In this document: positions 56,234-64,000 of the stretch, piece after piece
How positions within the stretch are numbered: position 1 is the first letter of the stretch
How the letters are laid out: each line of letters starts with the position of its first letter
DNA from: Massilia phosphatilytica
GTDB taxonomy: Bacteria > Pseudomonadota > Gammaproteobacteria > Burkholderiales > Burkholderiaceae_D
Length of the DNA: 64,000 nt
Direction: 5' to 3'
Assembly: GCF_002968015.1 (NCBI RefSeq)
Contig: NZ_PUIP01000021.1
Coordinates: 62,001 to 126,000 of the forward strand
Translations under genes and position numbers: made by a program
Notes under the pieces: model-generated
The model's input: the letters and a program-made list of their open reading frames with translations, nothing else
What the model was told of the DNA's origin: nothing
Database searches by the model: none

Positions 56234-56467
56234 ATGAGCAAAGAAAGTATCCAGGAAGTCGTTCAAAAAAGCCTCGAAGACTATTTCAACGACCTGGGCG
56301 AGCAGAAACCGACGAACATCTACGACATGATGCTCCTGACCGTGGAAAAACCGATCCTGCAAGTGGTGATGACGCGGGCGGAGGGCAATCAGTCGCATGC
56401 GGCCCAGATGCTGGGCATTAATCGCAATACATTGCGCAAGAAGTTGCAGGAGCACGGGCTGCTGTAA
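56234..56467 (+). CDS. fis: DNA-binding protein Fis
   Basis: A 77-residue nucleoid protein, shorter than the 98-residue enteric Fis but normal for betaproteobacteria. The C-terminal helix-turn-helix is NQSHAAQMLGINRNTLRKKL; the N-terminal helices YDMMLLTVEKPILQVVMTRA form the dimer. It bends DNA at rRNA promoters and recombination sites. In the dusB operon; a weak hairpin follows. Confidence 0.96.
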   Translation: MSKESIQEVVQKSLEDYFNDLGEQKPTNIYDMMLLTVEKPILQVVMTRAEGNQSHAAQMLGINRNTLRKKLQEHGLL

Positions 56468-56478
56468 GCGCCGGCGGA

Positions 56479-56511
56479 GGGGCCGGGGCGTGCAGGCGTG
56501 CGTCGGCCCTT
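56479..56511 (+). terminator. Possible weak terminator after fis
   Basis: GGGCCG (56479-56484) pairs with CGGCCC (56503-56508), followed by TTT only. The 18 nt loop contains the repeated GGCGTGC. The short T-run makes this doubtful, so purH may be partly transcribed from the dusB-fis promoter. Confidence 0.3.
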
Positions 56512-56560
56512 TGTCCGGCGTGCGCGAGCCCGTCCAGATTTTTTTCAACAGGCCACTCCC

Positions 56561-58147
56561 ATGATCAAACAAGCACTCATCTCCGTTTCCGACAAAACCG
56601 GCGTCCTCGATTTCGCGCGTGCGCTGTCCGCCCTCGGCGTGAACATCCTGTCCACCGGCGGCACCGCCAAACTGCTGCAGGACAATGGCGTACCGGTGAC
56701 CGAAGTCGCCGACTACACTGGCTTCCCGGAAATGCTGGATGGCCGCGTCAAGACGCTGCATCCGAAGGTCCACGGCGGCATCCTGGCCCGCCGCGACTTC
56801 CCGGAACACGTTGCCAAGCTGGAAGAGCACGGCATTCCGGAGATCGACATGGTGGTGGTCAACCTGTACCCGTTCCAGGCCACCGTCGCCAAGGAGCAAT
56901 GCTCGCTGGAAGACGCGATCGAGAACATCGACATCGGCGGCCCGACCATGCTGCGCTCGGCGGCCAAGAACCACCGCGACGTCGTCGTCATCGTCGATCC
57001 GGCCGACTACGGTCCGGTGCTGGCCGAAATGAAAGGTACCGGCGAGACGGCCGGCGCCGTCGGCTACGAGACGAAATTCCGCCTGGCCAAGAAAGTCTTC
57101 GCGCACACGGCGCAATACGATGCCGCCATCACGAACTACCTGACGAGCCTCGGCCCGGACAAGGACCACACGAACCGCGCCGCCTACCCGCAGACGCTGA
57201 ACCTGCACTTCGAAAAAGTCCAGGACATGCGCTACGGCGAAAACCCGCACCAGACGGCCGCGTTCTACCGCGACCTGGTGCCGGCCGCCGGTAGCCTGGC
57301 CAACTACCGCCAGCTGCAGGGTAAAGAGCTGTCGTACAACAATATCGCTGACGCGGACGCGGCCTGGGAATGCGTCAAGTCGATGAAAGGCTTCAACATG
57401 CCGGCCGGCTGCGTGATCATCAAGCACGCCAACCCGTGCGGCGTCGCGATCGGCGCCGATGCGCTGGACGCCTACCAGCGCGCCCTCAAAACGGACCCGA
57501 CCTCGGCGTTCGGCGGCATCATCGCCTTCAATGTGCCCGTCGACGGCCCGGCGGCGGAAGCCATCGCCAAGCTGTTCGTGGAAGTCGTGATCGCACCGGC
57601 ATTCACGACCGAAGCGCTGCAGATCATGTCGGCCAAGCAGAACGTGCGCCTGTTGGAAATCGCGCTCGGCGACGGCCAGAACGTCTACGACGTCAAGCGC
57701 GTGGGCGGCGGCCTGCTCGTGCAATCGCCGGACGCGAAGAACGTGGGTCTGGGCGACCTGCGCGTCGTGTCGAAAAAACAGCCGACCCCGCAACAGATGC
57801 AGGACCTGATGTTCGCGTGGCGCGTGGCCAAGTACGTCAAGTCGAACGCGATCGTGTTCTGCGCCGGCGGCATGACCCTCGGCGTGGGCGCCGGCCAGAT
57901 GAGCCGCATCGACTCCGCGCGCATCGCCTCGATCAAGGCGCAGAACGCCGGCCTGTCGCTGGTGGGTTCGGCCGTGGCGTCGGATGCGTTCTTCCCGTTC
58001 CGTGACGGCCTGGACGTCGTCGTCGACGCGGGCGCGACTTGCGTCATCCACCCGGGCGGCTCGATGCGCGACCAGGAAGTGATCGACGCGGCGGATGAAC
58101 GCGGCGTGGTCATGCTCTATACTGGTACGCGTCACTTCCGCCATTAA
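56561..58147 (+). CDS. purH: Bifunctional AICAR formyltransferase / IMP cyclohydrolase
   Basis: Last two steps of IMP synthesis. The 528-residue protein from ATG 56561 has the IMP cyclohydrolase domain (LISVSDKTGVLDFARALSAL, LSTGGTAKLL, DGRVKTLHPKVHGGILARRD) and the formyltransferase domain (RYGENPHQTAAFYRD, VIIKHANPCGVAIGADALDA, TSAFGGIIAFN, and SDAFFPFRDGLDVVVDAGAT). Full length, ending TGTRHFRH. An upstream in-frame extension was rejected because family members begin MIKQALIS-like. A strong terminator follows. Confidence 0.98.
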   Translation: MIKQALISVSDKTGVLDFARALSALGVNILSTGGTAKLLQDNGVPVTEVADYTGFPEMLDGRVKTLHPKVHGGILARRDFPEHVAKLEEHGIPEIDMVVVNLYPFQATVAKEQCSLEDAIENIDIGGPTMLRSAAKNHRDVVVIVDPADYGPVLAEMKGTGETAGAVGYETKFRLAKKVFAHTAQYDAAITNYLTSLGPDKDHTNRAAYPQTLNLHFEKVQDMRYGENPHQTAAFYRDLVPAAGSLANYRQLQGKELSYNNIADADAAWECVKSMKGFNMPAGCVIIKHANPCGVAIGADALDAYQRALKTDPTSAFGGIIAFNVPVDGPAAEAIAKLFVEVVIAPAFTTEALQIMSAKQNVRLLEIALGDGQNVYDVKRVGGGLLVQSPDAKNVGLGDLRVVSKKQPTPQQMQDLMFAWRVAKYVKSNAIVFCAGGMTLGVGAGQMSRIDSARIASIKAQNAGLSLVGSAVASDAFFPFRDGLDVVVDAGATCVIHPGGSMRDQEVIDAADERGVVMLYTGTRHFRH

Positions 58148-58157
58148 TCGGAGGTGA

Positions 58158-58194
58158 AGGTCGTGGTGACAAAGTCGCCACGACCTGTGTTTTT
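58158..58194 (+). terminator. Rho-independent terminator after purH
   Basis: A 13 bp stem: AGGTCGTGGTGAC (58158-58170) pairs with GTCGCCACGACCT (58174-58186), one wobble, loop AAA, followed by GTGTTTTT. Confidence 0.88.
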
Positions 58195-58242
58195 GCACAG
58201 TATTTTTCCCACGAAACACCCTCGCCGGTATAACATTCGATA

Positions 58243-58788
58243 ATGATTATTCTCGGCATCGACCCGGGCCTGCGTACGACAGGGTTCGGCGTCATTGAAA
58301 AGCAAGGCAACCGGTTGCGCTACATCGCGTCCGGCACCATCAAGACGGGCACCGAAGGCGCGCTGCCGCCGCGGCTGAAAGTCATCCTGACCGGTGTGAG
58401 CGAAATCGTCGCCACCTACCAGCCGGCCTGTGCGGCCATCGAAAAAGTCTTCGTCAACGTCAATCCGCAGTCGACCCTGCTGCTCGGCCAGGCGCGCGGC
58501 GCCGCGATCACGGCCCTCGTCGGCGCCGACCTCGACGTGGCGGAGTACACGCCCACGCAAGTGAAACAGGCCGTCGTCGGCACGGGCAAGGCCGTCAAGG
58601 CGCAGGTGCAGGACATGGTCGCGCGCCTGCTCAAGCTGCCGGGCCTGCCGGGCTCGGATGCCGCCGATGCGCTCGGCATTGCCATCTGCCATGCCAACAG
58701 CCACGATGCGCTGGCATTGATGGGCGCGCTCGCGCCGGCCAATCCGAAAAAGCCGACGCTGCACATGAAGCGCGGCCGCCTCGTCTAA
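58243..58788 (+). CDS. ruvC: Holliday junction resolvase RuvC
   Basis: A 181-residue endonuclease that cuts Holliday junctions. The catalytic acidic residues are in ILGIDPGLRTTGFG (Asp4 region), AIEKVFVNVNPQSTLLLGQA and GLPGSDAADALGIAICHANS. Followed after 16 bp by ruvA, and then ruvB, so the RuvABC complex is complete. Confidence 0.97.
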   Translation: MIILGIDPGLRTTGFGVIEKQGNRLRYIASGTIKTGTEGALPPRLKVILTGVSEIVATYQPACAAIEKVFVNVNPQSTLLLGQARGAAITALVGADLDVAEYTPTQVKQAVVGTGKAVKAQVQDMVARLLKLPGLPGSDAADALGIAICHANSHDALALMGALAPANPKKPTLHMKRGRLV

Positions 58789-58804
58789 TTATTGAAAGGT
58801 CACC

Positions 58805-59383
58805 ATGATCGGTCGTCTCTCCGGAGTCCTGCTGGAAAAGAACCCGCCACAAGTGCTCGTCGATTGCCAAGGCGTCGGCTATGAAGTCGACGTGCCGATG
58901 AGCACGTTCTACAACCTGCCGCACACGGGCGAAAAGGTCACCCTGTTCACGCACTACGTCGTGCGCGAGGATGCGCACCTGCTGTTCGGCTTCGGGTCGG
59001 CGAACGAGCGCGCCGTGTTCCGCCAGCTGATCAAGATCACCGGCGTCGGCGCGCGCACGGCACTGTCCATCCTGTCCGGCATGACGGTGAACGACCTCGC
59101 GCAGGCCGTGACGTTGCAGGAAGCGGGGCGCCTGGTCAAGGTGCCGGGCATCGGCAAGAAGACGGCCGAGCGCCTGCTGCTGGAACTGAAGGGCAAGCTG
59201 GGCGCCGACATCGGCGTCGCCGCCGGTACGCCGCACGACGATGCGCAGGCAGACGTGCTCAATGCGCTGCTGGCTTTGGGGTATTCTGACAAGGAAGCCC
59301 TCATCGCGATCAAGAACATGCCGGCCGGGACCAGCGTCTCCGACGGCATCAAGCTGGCGCTGAAGGCGTTGTCCAAGGCGTAA
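58805..59383 (+). CDS. ruvA: Holliday junction branch migration protein RuvA
   Basis: A 192-residue protein that binds the junction as a tetramer. OB domain MIGRLSGVLLEKNPPQVLVD, helix-hairpin-helix segments LIKITGVGARTALSIL and LVKVPGIGKKTAERLLLELK, and the C-terminal RuvB-binding domain (DVLNALLALGYSDKEALIAI). A repeat element separates it from ruvB. Confidence 0.98.
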   Translation: MIGRLSGVLLEKNPPQVLVDCQGVGYEVDVPMSTFYNLPHTGEKVTLFTHYVVREDAHLLFGFGSANERAVFRQLIKITGVGARTALSILSGMTVNDLAQAVTLQEAGRLVKVPGIGKKTAERLLLELKGKLGADIGVAAGTPHDDAQADVLNALLALGYSDKEALIAIKNMPAGTSVSDGIKLALKALSKA

Positions 59384-59458
59384 GGTGGGCACCCCGTGCC
59401 CACGCGGACGTTCACGGTCCGCAAACGTAACGCGTGGGCGGAGGCCGCCCACCCTACG
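59384..59458. repeat. REP-like composite palindrome inside the ruvA-ruvB gap
   Basis: Two hairpins: GTGGGCAC/GTGCCCAC (59385-59392 with 59396-59403) and GTGGGCGG/CCGCCCAC (59434-59441 with 59445-59452), then CCTACG. The outer ends GGTGGGC and GCCCACC are inverted copies, as in the element at 17909. It begins directly after the ruvA stop and splits an operon that is normally tight. Confidence 0.85.
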
Positions 59459-59486
59459 TATCCCCGGCACCATTTAAGATAACGTA

Positions 59487-60554
59487 ATGAGCATCCAGAC
59501 CGACAATTTCACCGAACAGCGCGTCATCGATGCCGCGCCGGCCTCGCCCAACGAGGAGGCGATCGAGCGCGCGCTGCGTCCCAAGCATCTGGACGAATAC
59601 GTCGGCCAGGAAAAGATCCGCGACCAGCTCGAAATCTTCATTCACGCGGCACGCAAGCGCCGCGAAGCGCTCGACCACACGCTCCTGTTCGGCCCGCCGG
59701 GCCTCGGCAAGACGACGCTCGCGCACATCATCGCGCGCGAGATGGGCGTCAACCTGCGCCAGACCTCCGGTCCCGTGCTGGAACGCCCGGGCGACCTGGC
59801 CGCGCTGCTCACGAACCTGGAAGCGAACGACGTCCTGTTCATCGACGAGATCCACCGCCTGTCTCCCGTGGTCGAGGAGATCCTGTACCCGGCGCTGGAA
59901 GACTACCAGATCGACATCATGATCGGCGAAGGCCCGGCCGCGCGCTCCGTGAAGCTCGACCTGCAACCATTCACGCTCGTCGGCGCCACCACGCGTGCCG
60001 GCATGCTGACGAATCCGCTGCGCGACCGTTTCGGCATCGTCGCCCGGCTGGAGTTTTATAACGTCGAGGAATTGACGAAGATCGTCGCCCGCAGCGCCGC
60101 GCTGCTGGAAGCGCCGATCGACGAGGACGGCGCGCGCGAAGTCGCCAAGCGCGCCCGCGGCACGCCGCGTATCGCCAACCGCCTGCTGCGTCGCGTGCGC
60201 GACTATGCGGAAGTGAAGGGCAATGGCGACATCACGCGCGACATGGCCGACCGCGCGCTGCGCATGCTGGACGTCGACACGGTCGGCTTCGACGTCATGG
60301 ACAGGAAGCTGCTGGAAGCGGTGTTGTTCAAGTTCGCCGGCGGCCCGGTGGGCATCGGCAACCTGGCCGCCGCCATCGGCGAAGCGGCGGATACCATCGA
60401 GGACGTGCTGGAACCGTTCCTGATCCAGCAGGGATATCTGCAGCGCACGCCGCGCGGGCGCATCGCCACGCCGCTGGCCTACCGGCATTTCGGCGTCGCC
60501 GCGCCGCGCATCAGCCCGACCGGCGACCTGTGGGACAACCTGCCGCCCGCTTAG
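59487..60554 (+). CDS. ruvB: Holliday junction DNA helicase RuvB
   Basis: AAA+ motor of branch migration, 355 residues. LRPKHLDEYVGQEKIRDQLE, Walker A LLFGPPGLGKTTLAHIIARE, Walker B VLFIDEIHRLSPVVEEILYP, sensor 1 TLVGATTRAGMLTNPLRDRF and the C-terminal winged helix (EPFLIQQGYLQRTPRGRIAT). Expression may depend on read-through from ruvA across the repeat. Confidence 0.98.
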   Translation: MSIQTDNFTEQRVIDAAPASPNEEAIERALRPKHLDEYVGQEKIRDQLEIFIHAARKRREALDHTLLFGPPGLGKTTLAHIIAREMGVNLRQTSGPVLERPGDLAALLTNLEANDVLFIDEIHRLSPVVEEILYPALEDYQIDIMIGEGPAARSVKLDLQPFTLVGATTRAGMLTNPLRDRFGIVARLEFYNVEELTKIVARSAALLEAPIDEDGAREVAKRARGTPRIANRLLRRVRDYAEVKGNGDITRDMADRALRMLDVDTVGFDVMDRKLLEAVLFKFAGGPVGIGNLAAAIGEAADTIEDVLEPFLIQQGYLQRTPRGRIATPLAYRHFGVAAPRISPTGDLWDNLPPA

Positions 60555-60597
60555 TTCCCTGTAATAAATGTCGTGAAAAAAACGACGGCGTGCGCTG

Positions 60598-61002
60598 TCA
60601 GGACAGCGCGTGCCCCTGGCCGTCGCGCTTGCGCATGGGGCGCCGGCGGTCGGGGATGGCGGGGAACACGAAGCTGATGAACATCAGCACGGAGGCCGCG
60701 AGCAGCCCGCCGCCGCCCAGCAGCATGGCTTCCTGGGTGCGCGTCAACAAGACGGCCAGGCTGGCGGCCATTGGCAGCATCAGCAGCAGGCCACCCAGGA
60801 TGCGCAGGATCATGGACCGGCGCATGCGCGACGCCAGCAGGGCGATGTACAGGAAACTGCCGGAGATCAGGCTCATGCCGAACAGCCCGCCCAGCACGGG
60901 CCAGCCGGGCATGCCGCGCGTACCGACGTCGGACAGGACGAGTGGCAGTGCCATCGGAATGCCGATGCCGACCAGGAACGACAGGAGCCGCAGGAAGATC
61001 AT
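60598..61002 (-). CDS. Small integral membrane protein, unknown
   Basis: I do not recognise the family. A 134-residue protein with four membrane helices: FLRLLSFLVGIGIPMALPLV, LGGLFGMSLISGSFLYIALL, ILRILGGLLLMLPMAASLAV and LLGGGGLLAASVLMFISFVF, and a basic cytoplasmic tail (RRRPMRKRD). Convergent with ruvB. Confidence 0.7.
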   Translation of the reverse strand: MIFLRLLSFLVGIGIPMALPLVLSDVGTRGMPGWPVLGGLFGMSLISGSFLYIALLASRMRRSMILRILGGLLLMLPMAASLAVLLTRTQEAMLLGGGGLLAASVLMFISFVFPAIPDRRRPMRKRDGQGHALS

Positions 61003-61143
61003 ATGGATGCCTCCACGCGACTCGAATTAATGGATCGATGACTCATGCGACGCCATGTATGGTGAATGCAACATCTACCAGATTAGCATAATGGAACCGC
61101 CAACGGCGCGCACACGGCGCAAACTTTGTATTTACAAATGTCG

Positions 61144-61596
61144 TTATTCCTGGCGCAGCCAGACCTGCGACCGCCCGAACATCGGCACGCCGACATAGCC
61201 CCGCACTTCGAGCTTCTTGCCGCCTTCGTGGACGCTCAGCTTGCTCTTGTAGACCTTGCCGTTCTTCGGGTCGAGGATCTCGCCGCCCTTGTACTCGTCG
61301 CCGTCCTTGTGCAGGCCGGAAACGATGGTCATGCCGACGATCGGCTGGTCCTTGCGTGCGCCCTGGCACTGCGTGCATTTCGGATTCTGGTCTTCTTCCG
61401 GCGTGCGGAACAGTTTTTCGATTTTCCCCTGCAGCTCGCCCTGGTTCTCCGTGATGCGGATCAGGGCGGTCGGCTTGCCGGAGGCATCGTCGATGGTCTT
61501 CCACAGCCCGACCGGCGAGGCGTCCTGGGCCCAGGCGAGCGGGGCGGTCAGAACGGCGGCAAGGGTGAGGATGGCGGCGTGGGCGAGAGGGCGCAT
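61144..61596 (-). CDS. DUF2147 family secreted protein
   Basis: A 150-residue exported protein (signal peptide to about residue 23, LAWAQ). DUF2147 signature: VGLWKTIDDASGKPTALIRI, GELQGKIEKLF, KCTQCQGARKDQPIVGMTIV and GGEILDPKNGKVYKSKL, with the CxxC pair KCTQCQG. Beta-barrel type fold, role unknown; in other bacteria members respond to envelope stress. Confidence 0.9.
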   Translation of the reverse strand: MRPLAHAAILTLAAVLTAPLAWAQDASPVGLWKTIDDASGKPTALIRITENQGELQGKIEKLFRTPEEDQNPKCTQCQGARKDQPIVGMTIVSGLHKDGDEYKGGEILDPKNGKVYKSKLSVHEGGKKLEVRGYVGVPMFGRSQVWLRQE

Positions 61597-61677
61597 GGGG
61601 TCTCCTGGCTGGATTTATAAGGCGTGCTCTGCCAGTGTAGCAAACTGCACGGTCGTTCTGTAAACGCCAAAGAGGCT

Positions 61678-62157
61678 TCAGGAGCCGTTCTCTTGTGCCT
61701 TCAGGCCGGCGATGGTCGAGGTGGCTTCGGGCGGCAAGGTCGCACCGAGGCGGCGCAGGACGATCGGCACCTTGTCCGGACCCGTGCACGTGAAGGCGGG
61801 CGTGGCCGCGTCGTAGCGGCACAGCATGACGACATCCCCCACCGGCGCGCCCTTCGGCAGGAACGGCCGCAGTTGCAGCGCATCGCCGTCCAGCGTCGCG
61901 CGGACCGGAAAACCGATGATGGCGCGCGGCGCGGACTTGCCGTCGTCGACGCCGTCCGCGCGCTTTGCCGGCGGCGCCGACCCGGCCATCAGGCCGTCGC
62001 CGTCCGCCTGCAGGTACATGACGGTTTGCGCGGCGTCGCCGGCGTGCAGGGAATCCGCCGTGCCCCAGCTACCGGCAACGTGGGCGGGCAGGGGATCGGC
62101 CGCCTGGGCGGATAAATGCCATGCGGTGGCAAGCAGCAGCGGAATCAGGCGTTTCAT
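61678..62157 (-). CDS. Hypothetical exported protein
   Basis: A 159-residue protein with a signal peptide (MKRLIPLLLATAWHLSAQA). The mature part contains VAGSWGTADSLHAGDAAQTV and LCRYDAATPAFTCTGPDKVP, with two Cys that may form a disulfide. No family recognised. It lies between the DUF2147 and DinB genes on the same strand. Confidence 0.72.
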   Translation of the reverse strand: MKRLIPLLLATAWHLSAQAADPLPAHVAGSWGTADSLHAGDAAQTVMYLQADGDGLMAGSAPPAKRADGVDDGKSAPRAIIGFPVRATLDGDALQLRPFLPKGAPVGDVVMLCRYDAATPAFTCTGPDKVPIVLRRLGATLPPEATSTIAGLKAQENGS

Positions 62158-62215
62158 ATGGTCTCTCGATGGATGAAGTCCAACGAGTATAGCGAAGCAC
62201 CTGCGCTGTATTGAC

Positions 62216-62752
62216 TCACATTGTCACGTCGGGCAGCAACAGCAGCAAGTCCGTCGGCCCGACGTCGACGCCCAGTTGCGAGAACAGGGTCGTGGCCTGG
62301 CCCCGGTGGTGCGTCTGGTGGTTGAACACGTGCAGCAGGACGTCGCCGAGGCGCTTCGTGCTGGCGATGCCTTTCATGGACGTCCACGTGAACGCGCCGT
62401 CCAGCTGGCCGGGCTGCACTTCGGCGCAGAAGGCGTTGATGACCGCGTCCAGCTGCACGCGCAGCGCGTCCAGCTCGGGCAGGCCGGCGCACAGGGGCTG
62501 GTCCAGGGACGCCGGCCGGGGCAGGTCGTCCAGGCATTGCAGCGAGGCCAGCCCGGGCACGCCGGCCGCGATGCGCTTGAACCAGATGAGGTCCGCGATC
62601 ACGAGGTGGTTGAGCGTCCCGAAGATCGAGCCGAAGAACGCGCCCCGGTCCTCGTGGACGCGCTCCGCCGGCAGTGCGGCGGCCGCGGCGTACAACTTGC
62701 GGTTCATCCATTCGTTGTACGCGGCGAGTTGCGTGAAGTGGGAAGTCGTCAT
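62216..62752 (-). CDS. DinB family protein
   Basis: A 178-residue four-helix-bundle protein. The metal-binding His residues are in GTLNHLVIADLIWFKRI and VLLHVFNHQTHHRGQATTLF, the DinB/YfiT pattern. Members are metal-dependent enzymes or thiol transferases; no specific reaction can be assigned. It starts MTTSHFTQLAAYNEWMNRKL, typical of the family. Confidence 0.9.
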   Translation of the reverse strand: MTTSHFTQLAAYNEWMNRKLYAAAAALPAERVHEDRGAFFGSIFGTLNHLVIADLIWFKRIAAGVPGLASLQCLDDLPRPASLDQPLCAGLPELDALRVQLDAVINAFCAEVQPGQLDGAFTWTSMKGIASTKRLGDVLLHVFNHQTHHRGQATTLFSQLGVDVGPTDLLLLLPDVTM

Positions 62753-62766
62753 GGTCGGAGTCCGAT

Positions 62767-62798
62767 AAAAAAAACGCGCCGGTAGCGAGCCGGCGCGT
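62767..62798 (-). terminator. Rho-independent terminator of valS
   Basis: On the minus strand ACGCGCCGG (62798-62790) pairs with CCGGCGCGT (62782-62774) with a 7 nt loop, followed by a run of T (complement of A8 at 62767-62774). Confidence 0.92.
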
Positions 62799-62821
62799 CG
62801 TTCATGAGAAGCCGTGCGGCA

Positions 62822-64000
62822 TCAGGCCGGCGGCAGCTTGGCGACCTGCTCGTTCAGCTTGGCCAGGGTGGCGCTGAAGTTGTCCAGGCGCTCGCGTTCC
62901 TGCGCGACGACGGCCGCGGGCGCGCGGGCCACGAAGCTTTCGCTGGACAGCTTGCCGTTGGCCTTGGCGATCTCGCCTTCGATGCGCGCGATCTCCTTTT
63001 TCAGGCGCTCGCGCTCGGCGGCGACGTCGATCTCCACCTTCAGCATCAGCTTGGTCGTGCCGACGATGGCGACGGCGGCCGGCGAATCCGGCAGCGCGTC
63101 GACGATCTGCACTTCCGACAGCTTGGCCAGCAGCGCGACGTACGGCGCGAAGCCCTGGGCGGCCGCGCGGTCGGCGTCGTTCGCCGGCTCGACGATCAGC
63201 GGCACGCGCACGGACGGCGACAGCTTCATTTCACCGCGCAGGTTGCGGGTCGCGTCGGTGACCTTCTTGAACTGCTCCATCCAGCTTTCCGCTTCCGCAT
63301 CGATCAGCGATTCGTTGGCGATCGGGTACGGTTGCAGCATGATCGTGTCGCCGGTTTTGCCTGCCAGCGGCGCGACGGCCTGCCACAGCGCTTCGGTGAC
63401 GAACGGGATGATCGGATGCGCGAGGCGCAGCACGACTTCCAGCACGCGCAGCAGGGTGTGGCGGGTGGCGCGCTGCTGCGCTTCCGTGCCCTGCTGGACC
63501 TGGACCTTCGCCAGTTCCAGGTACCAGTCGCAGTACTCGTCCCAGACGAAGCTGTAGATGCTGTTCGCGATGTTGTCGAAGCGGTAGTCCTCGAAGCCCT
63601 TCGCCACGTCCAGCTCCACGCGGTTCAGGCGCGAGATGATCCAGCGGTCGGCCGGGGAATAGTCGGCGGCGTCCGGCTTGCCGTACGCCCGTACGCCGCA
63701 GTCTTTACCCTCCGTGTTCATCAGCACGAAGCGGGTGGCGTTCCACAGCTTGTTGCAGAAGTTGCGATAGCCTTCGCAGCGGCCCAGGTCGAAGTTGATG
63801 TTGCGGCCGAGGGACGCGTAGCTCGCCATCGTGAAGCGCACGGCGTCCGTGCCGAACGCCGGGATCCCGTCCGGGAATTCCTTGCGCGTCGCCTTGGCGA
63901 TTTTCTCCGCGGCCTTCGGATTCATCAGGCCCGTCGTGCGCTTGGCGACGAGCGATTCCACGTCGATGCCGTCGATCAGGTCGATCGGGTCGAGCGTGTT
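62822..64000 (-). CDS. valS: Valyl-tRNA synthetase (C-terminal part; N-terminus outside window)
   Basis: Class I synthetase charging tRNA-Val. The frame enters at base 64000 (my translation of the edge gives NTLDPIDLIDGIDVES) and runs to 62822. Visible parts: IPAFGTDAVRFTMASYASLG, INFDLGRCEGYRNFCNKLWN, the anticodon-binding domain (WDEYCDWYLELAKVQ, HPIIPFVTEALWQ) and the C-terminal coiled-coil arm (ERERLKKEIARIEGEIAKAN). HIGH and KMSKS motifs lie upstream, outside the window. Confidence 0.97.
   Translation of the reverse strand, partial: NTLDPIDLIDGIDVESLVAKRTTGLMNPKAAEKIAKATRKEFPDGIPAFGTDAVRFTMASYASLGRNINFDLGRCEGYRNFCNKLWNATRFVLMNTEGKDCGVRAYGKPDAADYSPADRWIISRLNRVELDVAKGFEDYRFDNIANSIYSFVWDEYCDWYLELAKVQVQQGTEAQQRATRHTLLRVLEVVLRLAHPIIPFVTEALWQAVAPLAGKTGDTIMLQPYPIANESLIDAEAESWMEQFKKVTDATRNLRGEMKLSPSVRVPLIVEPANDADRAAAQGFAPYVALLAKLSEVQIVDALPDSPAAVAIVGTTKLMLKVEIDVAAERERLKKEIARIEGEIAKANGKLSSESFVARAPAAVVAQERERLDNFSATLAKLNEQVAKLPPA

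Noticed and set aside
56108..58219. Minus-strand open frame opposite fis and purH
   Set aside because: Shadow of purH; no family features.
60541..60590. Possible terminator after ruvB (GTCGT/ACGAC around an A-run)
   Set aside because: The stem is only 5 bp and has no T-run, so it is too weak to call.

Overview
This is GC-rich chromosomal DNA, by eye about two-thirds G+C, that looks like the core genome of a betaproteobacterium in Burkholderiales. A Massilia/Oxalobacteraceae-type organism is the best guess. The guess rests on coaX-birA next to SPOR-domain genes, rsmB-DUF4390-ntrY-ntrX, a DUF3567 gene, dprA-smg-topB, coq7, dusB-fis-purH-ruvCAB and tyrS-dtd, plus two secreted glycoside hydrolases for xylan fragments. 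I saw no rRNA, tRNA, CRISPR array, prophage, insertion sequence or replication origin.

Layout. Bases 1-7080 are almost all on the minus strand: a truncated SMP-30-like gene, SPOR protein, coaX, birA, an SDR enzyme, dsbA, a second SPOR protein and argS, several of them translationally coupled. Bases 7263-17902 run on the plus strand: rsmB, DUF4390, an NtrY-like kinase, a short NtrX-like regulator without the AAA+ domain, a degenerate P-loop protein, DUF3567, a class II glutamine amidotransferase, an HDOD protein and an ABC-2 exporter pair. metH (minus) follows, then an orphan BrnA-like antitoxin, fmt and def (minus), and LysM-dprA-smg-topB (plus).

Bases 30135-40072 hold an orphan addiction-module protein, an ABC-2 permease fused to an M1 aminopeptidase with its ATPase, an unknown gene, coq7, an OsmC protein, and an operon of a secreted S33-type peptidase with a NatAB-like exporter. 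Bases 40192-47221 carry rplM-rpsI, argC, a bactofilin, erpA, and a GH8/GH3 pair for xylo-oligosaccharides. Bases 47273-51622 (minus) hold a Dabb protein, DUF2145 with a Ser-rich partner, anmK and an M23 peptidase. Bases 51793-60554 (plus) hold tyrS-dtd, a PEBP protein, a histidine phosphatase, dusB-fis, purH and ruvC-ruvA-ruvB. The end is four small minus-strand genes and the C-terminal part of valS.

Themes. Translation and tRNA quality control are well covered (argS, tyrS, valS, dtd, dusB, rsmB, fmt, def, rplM, rpsI), as are envelope remodelling (SPOR, M23, anmK, bactofilin, dsbA) and DNA processing (dprA, topB, ruvABC). No obvious defence system or new multi-gene system stands out. The most unusual items are two ABC-2 exporters physically linked to peptidases, a shortened NtrX, two antitoxin-like orphans, a family of palindromic intergenic repeats, a nested hairpin before the bactofilin gene, and short islands of rare codons inside conserved motifs.
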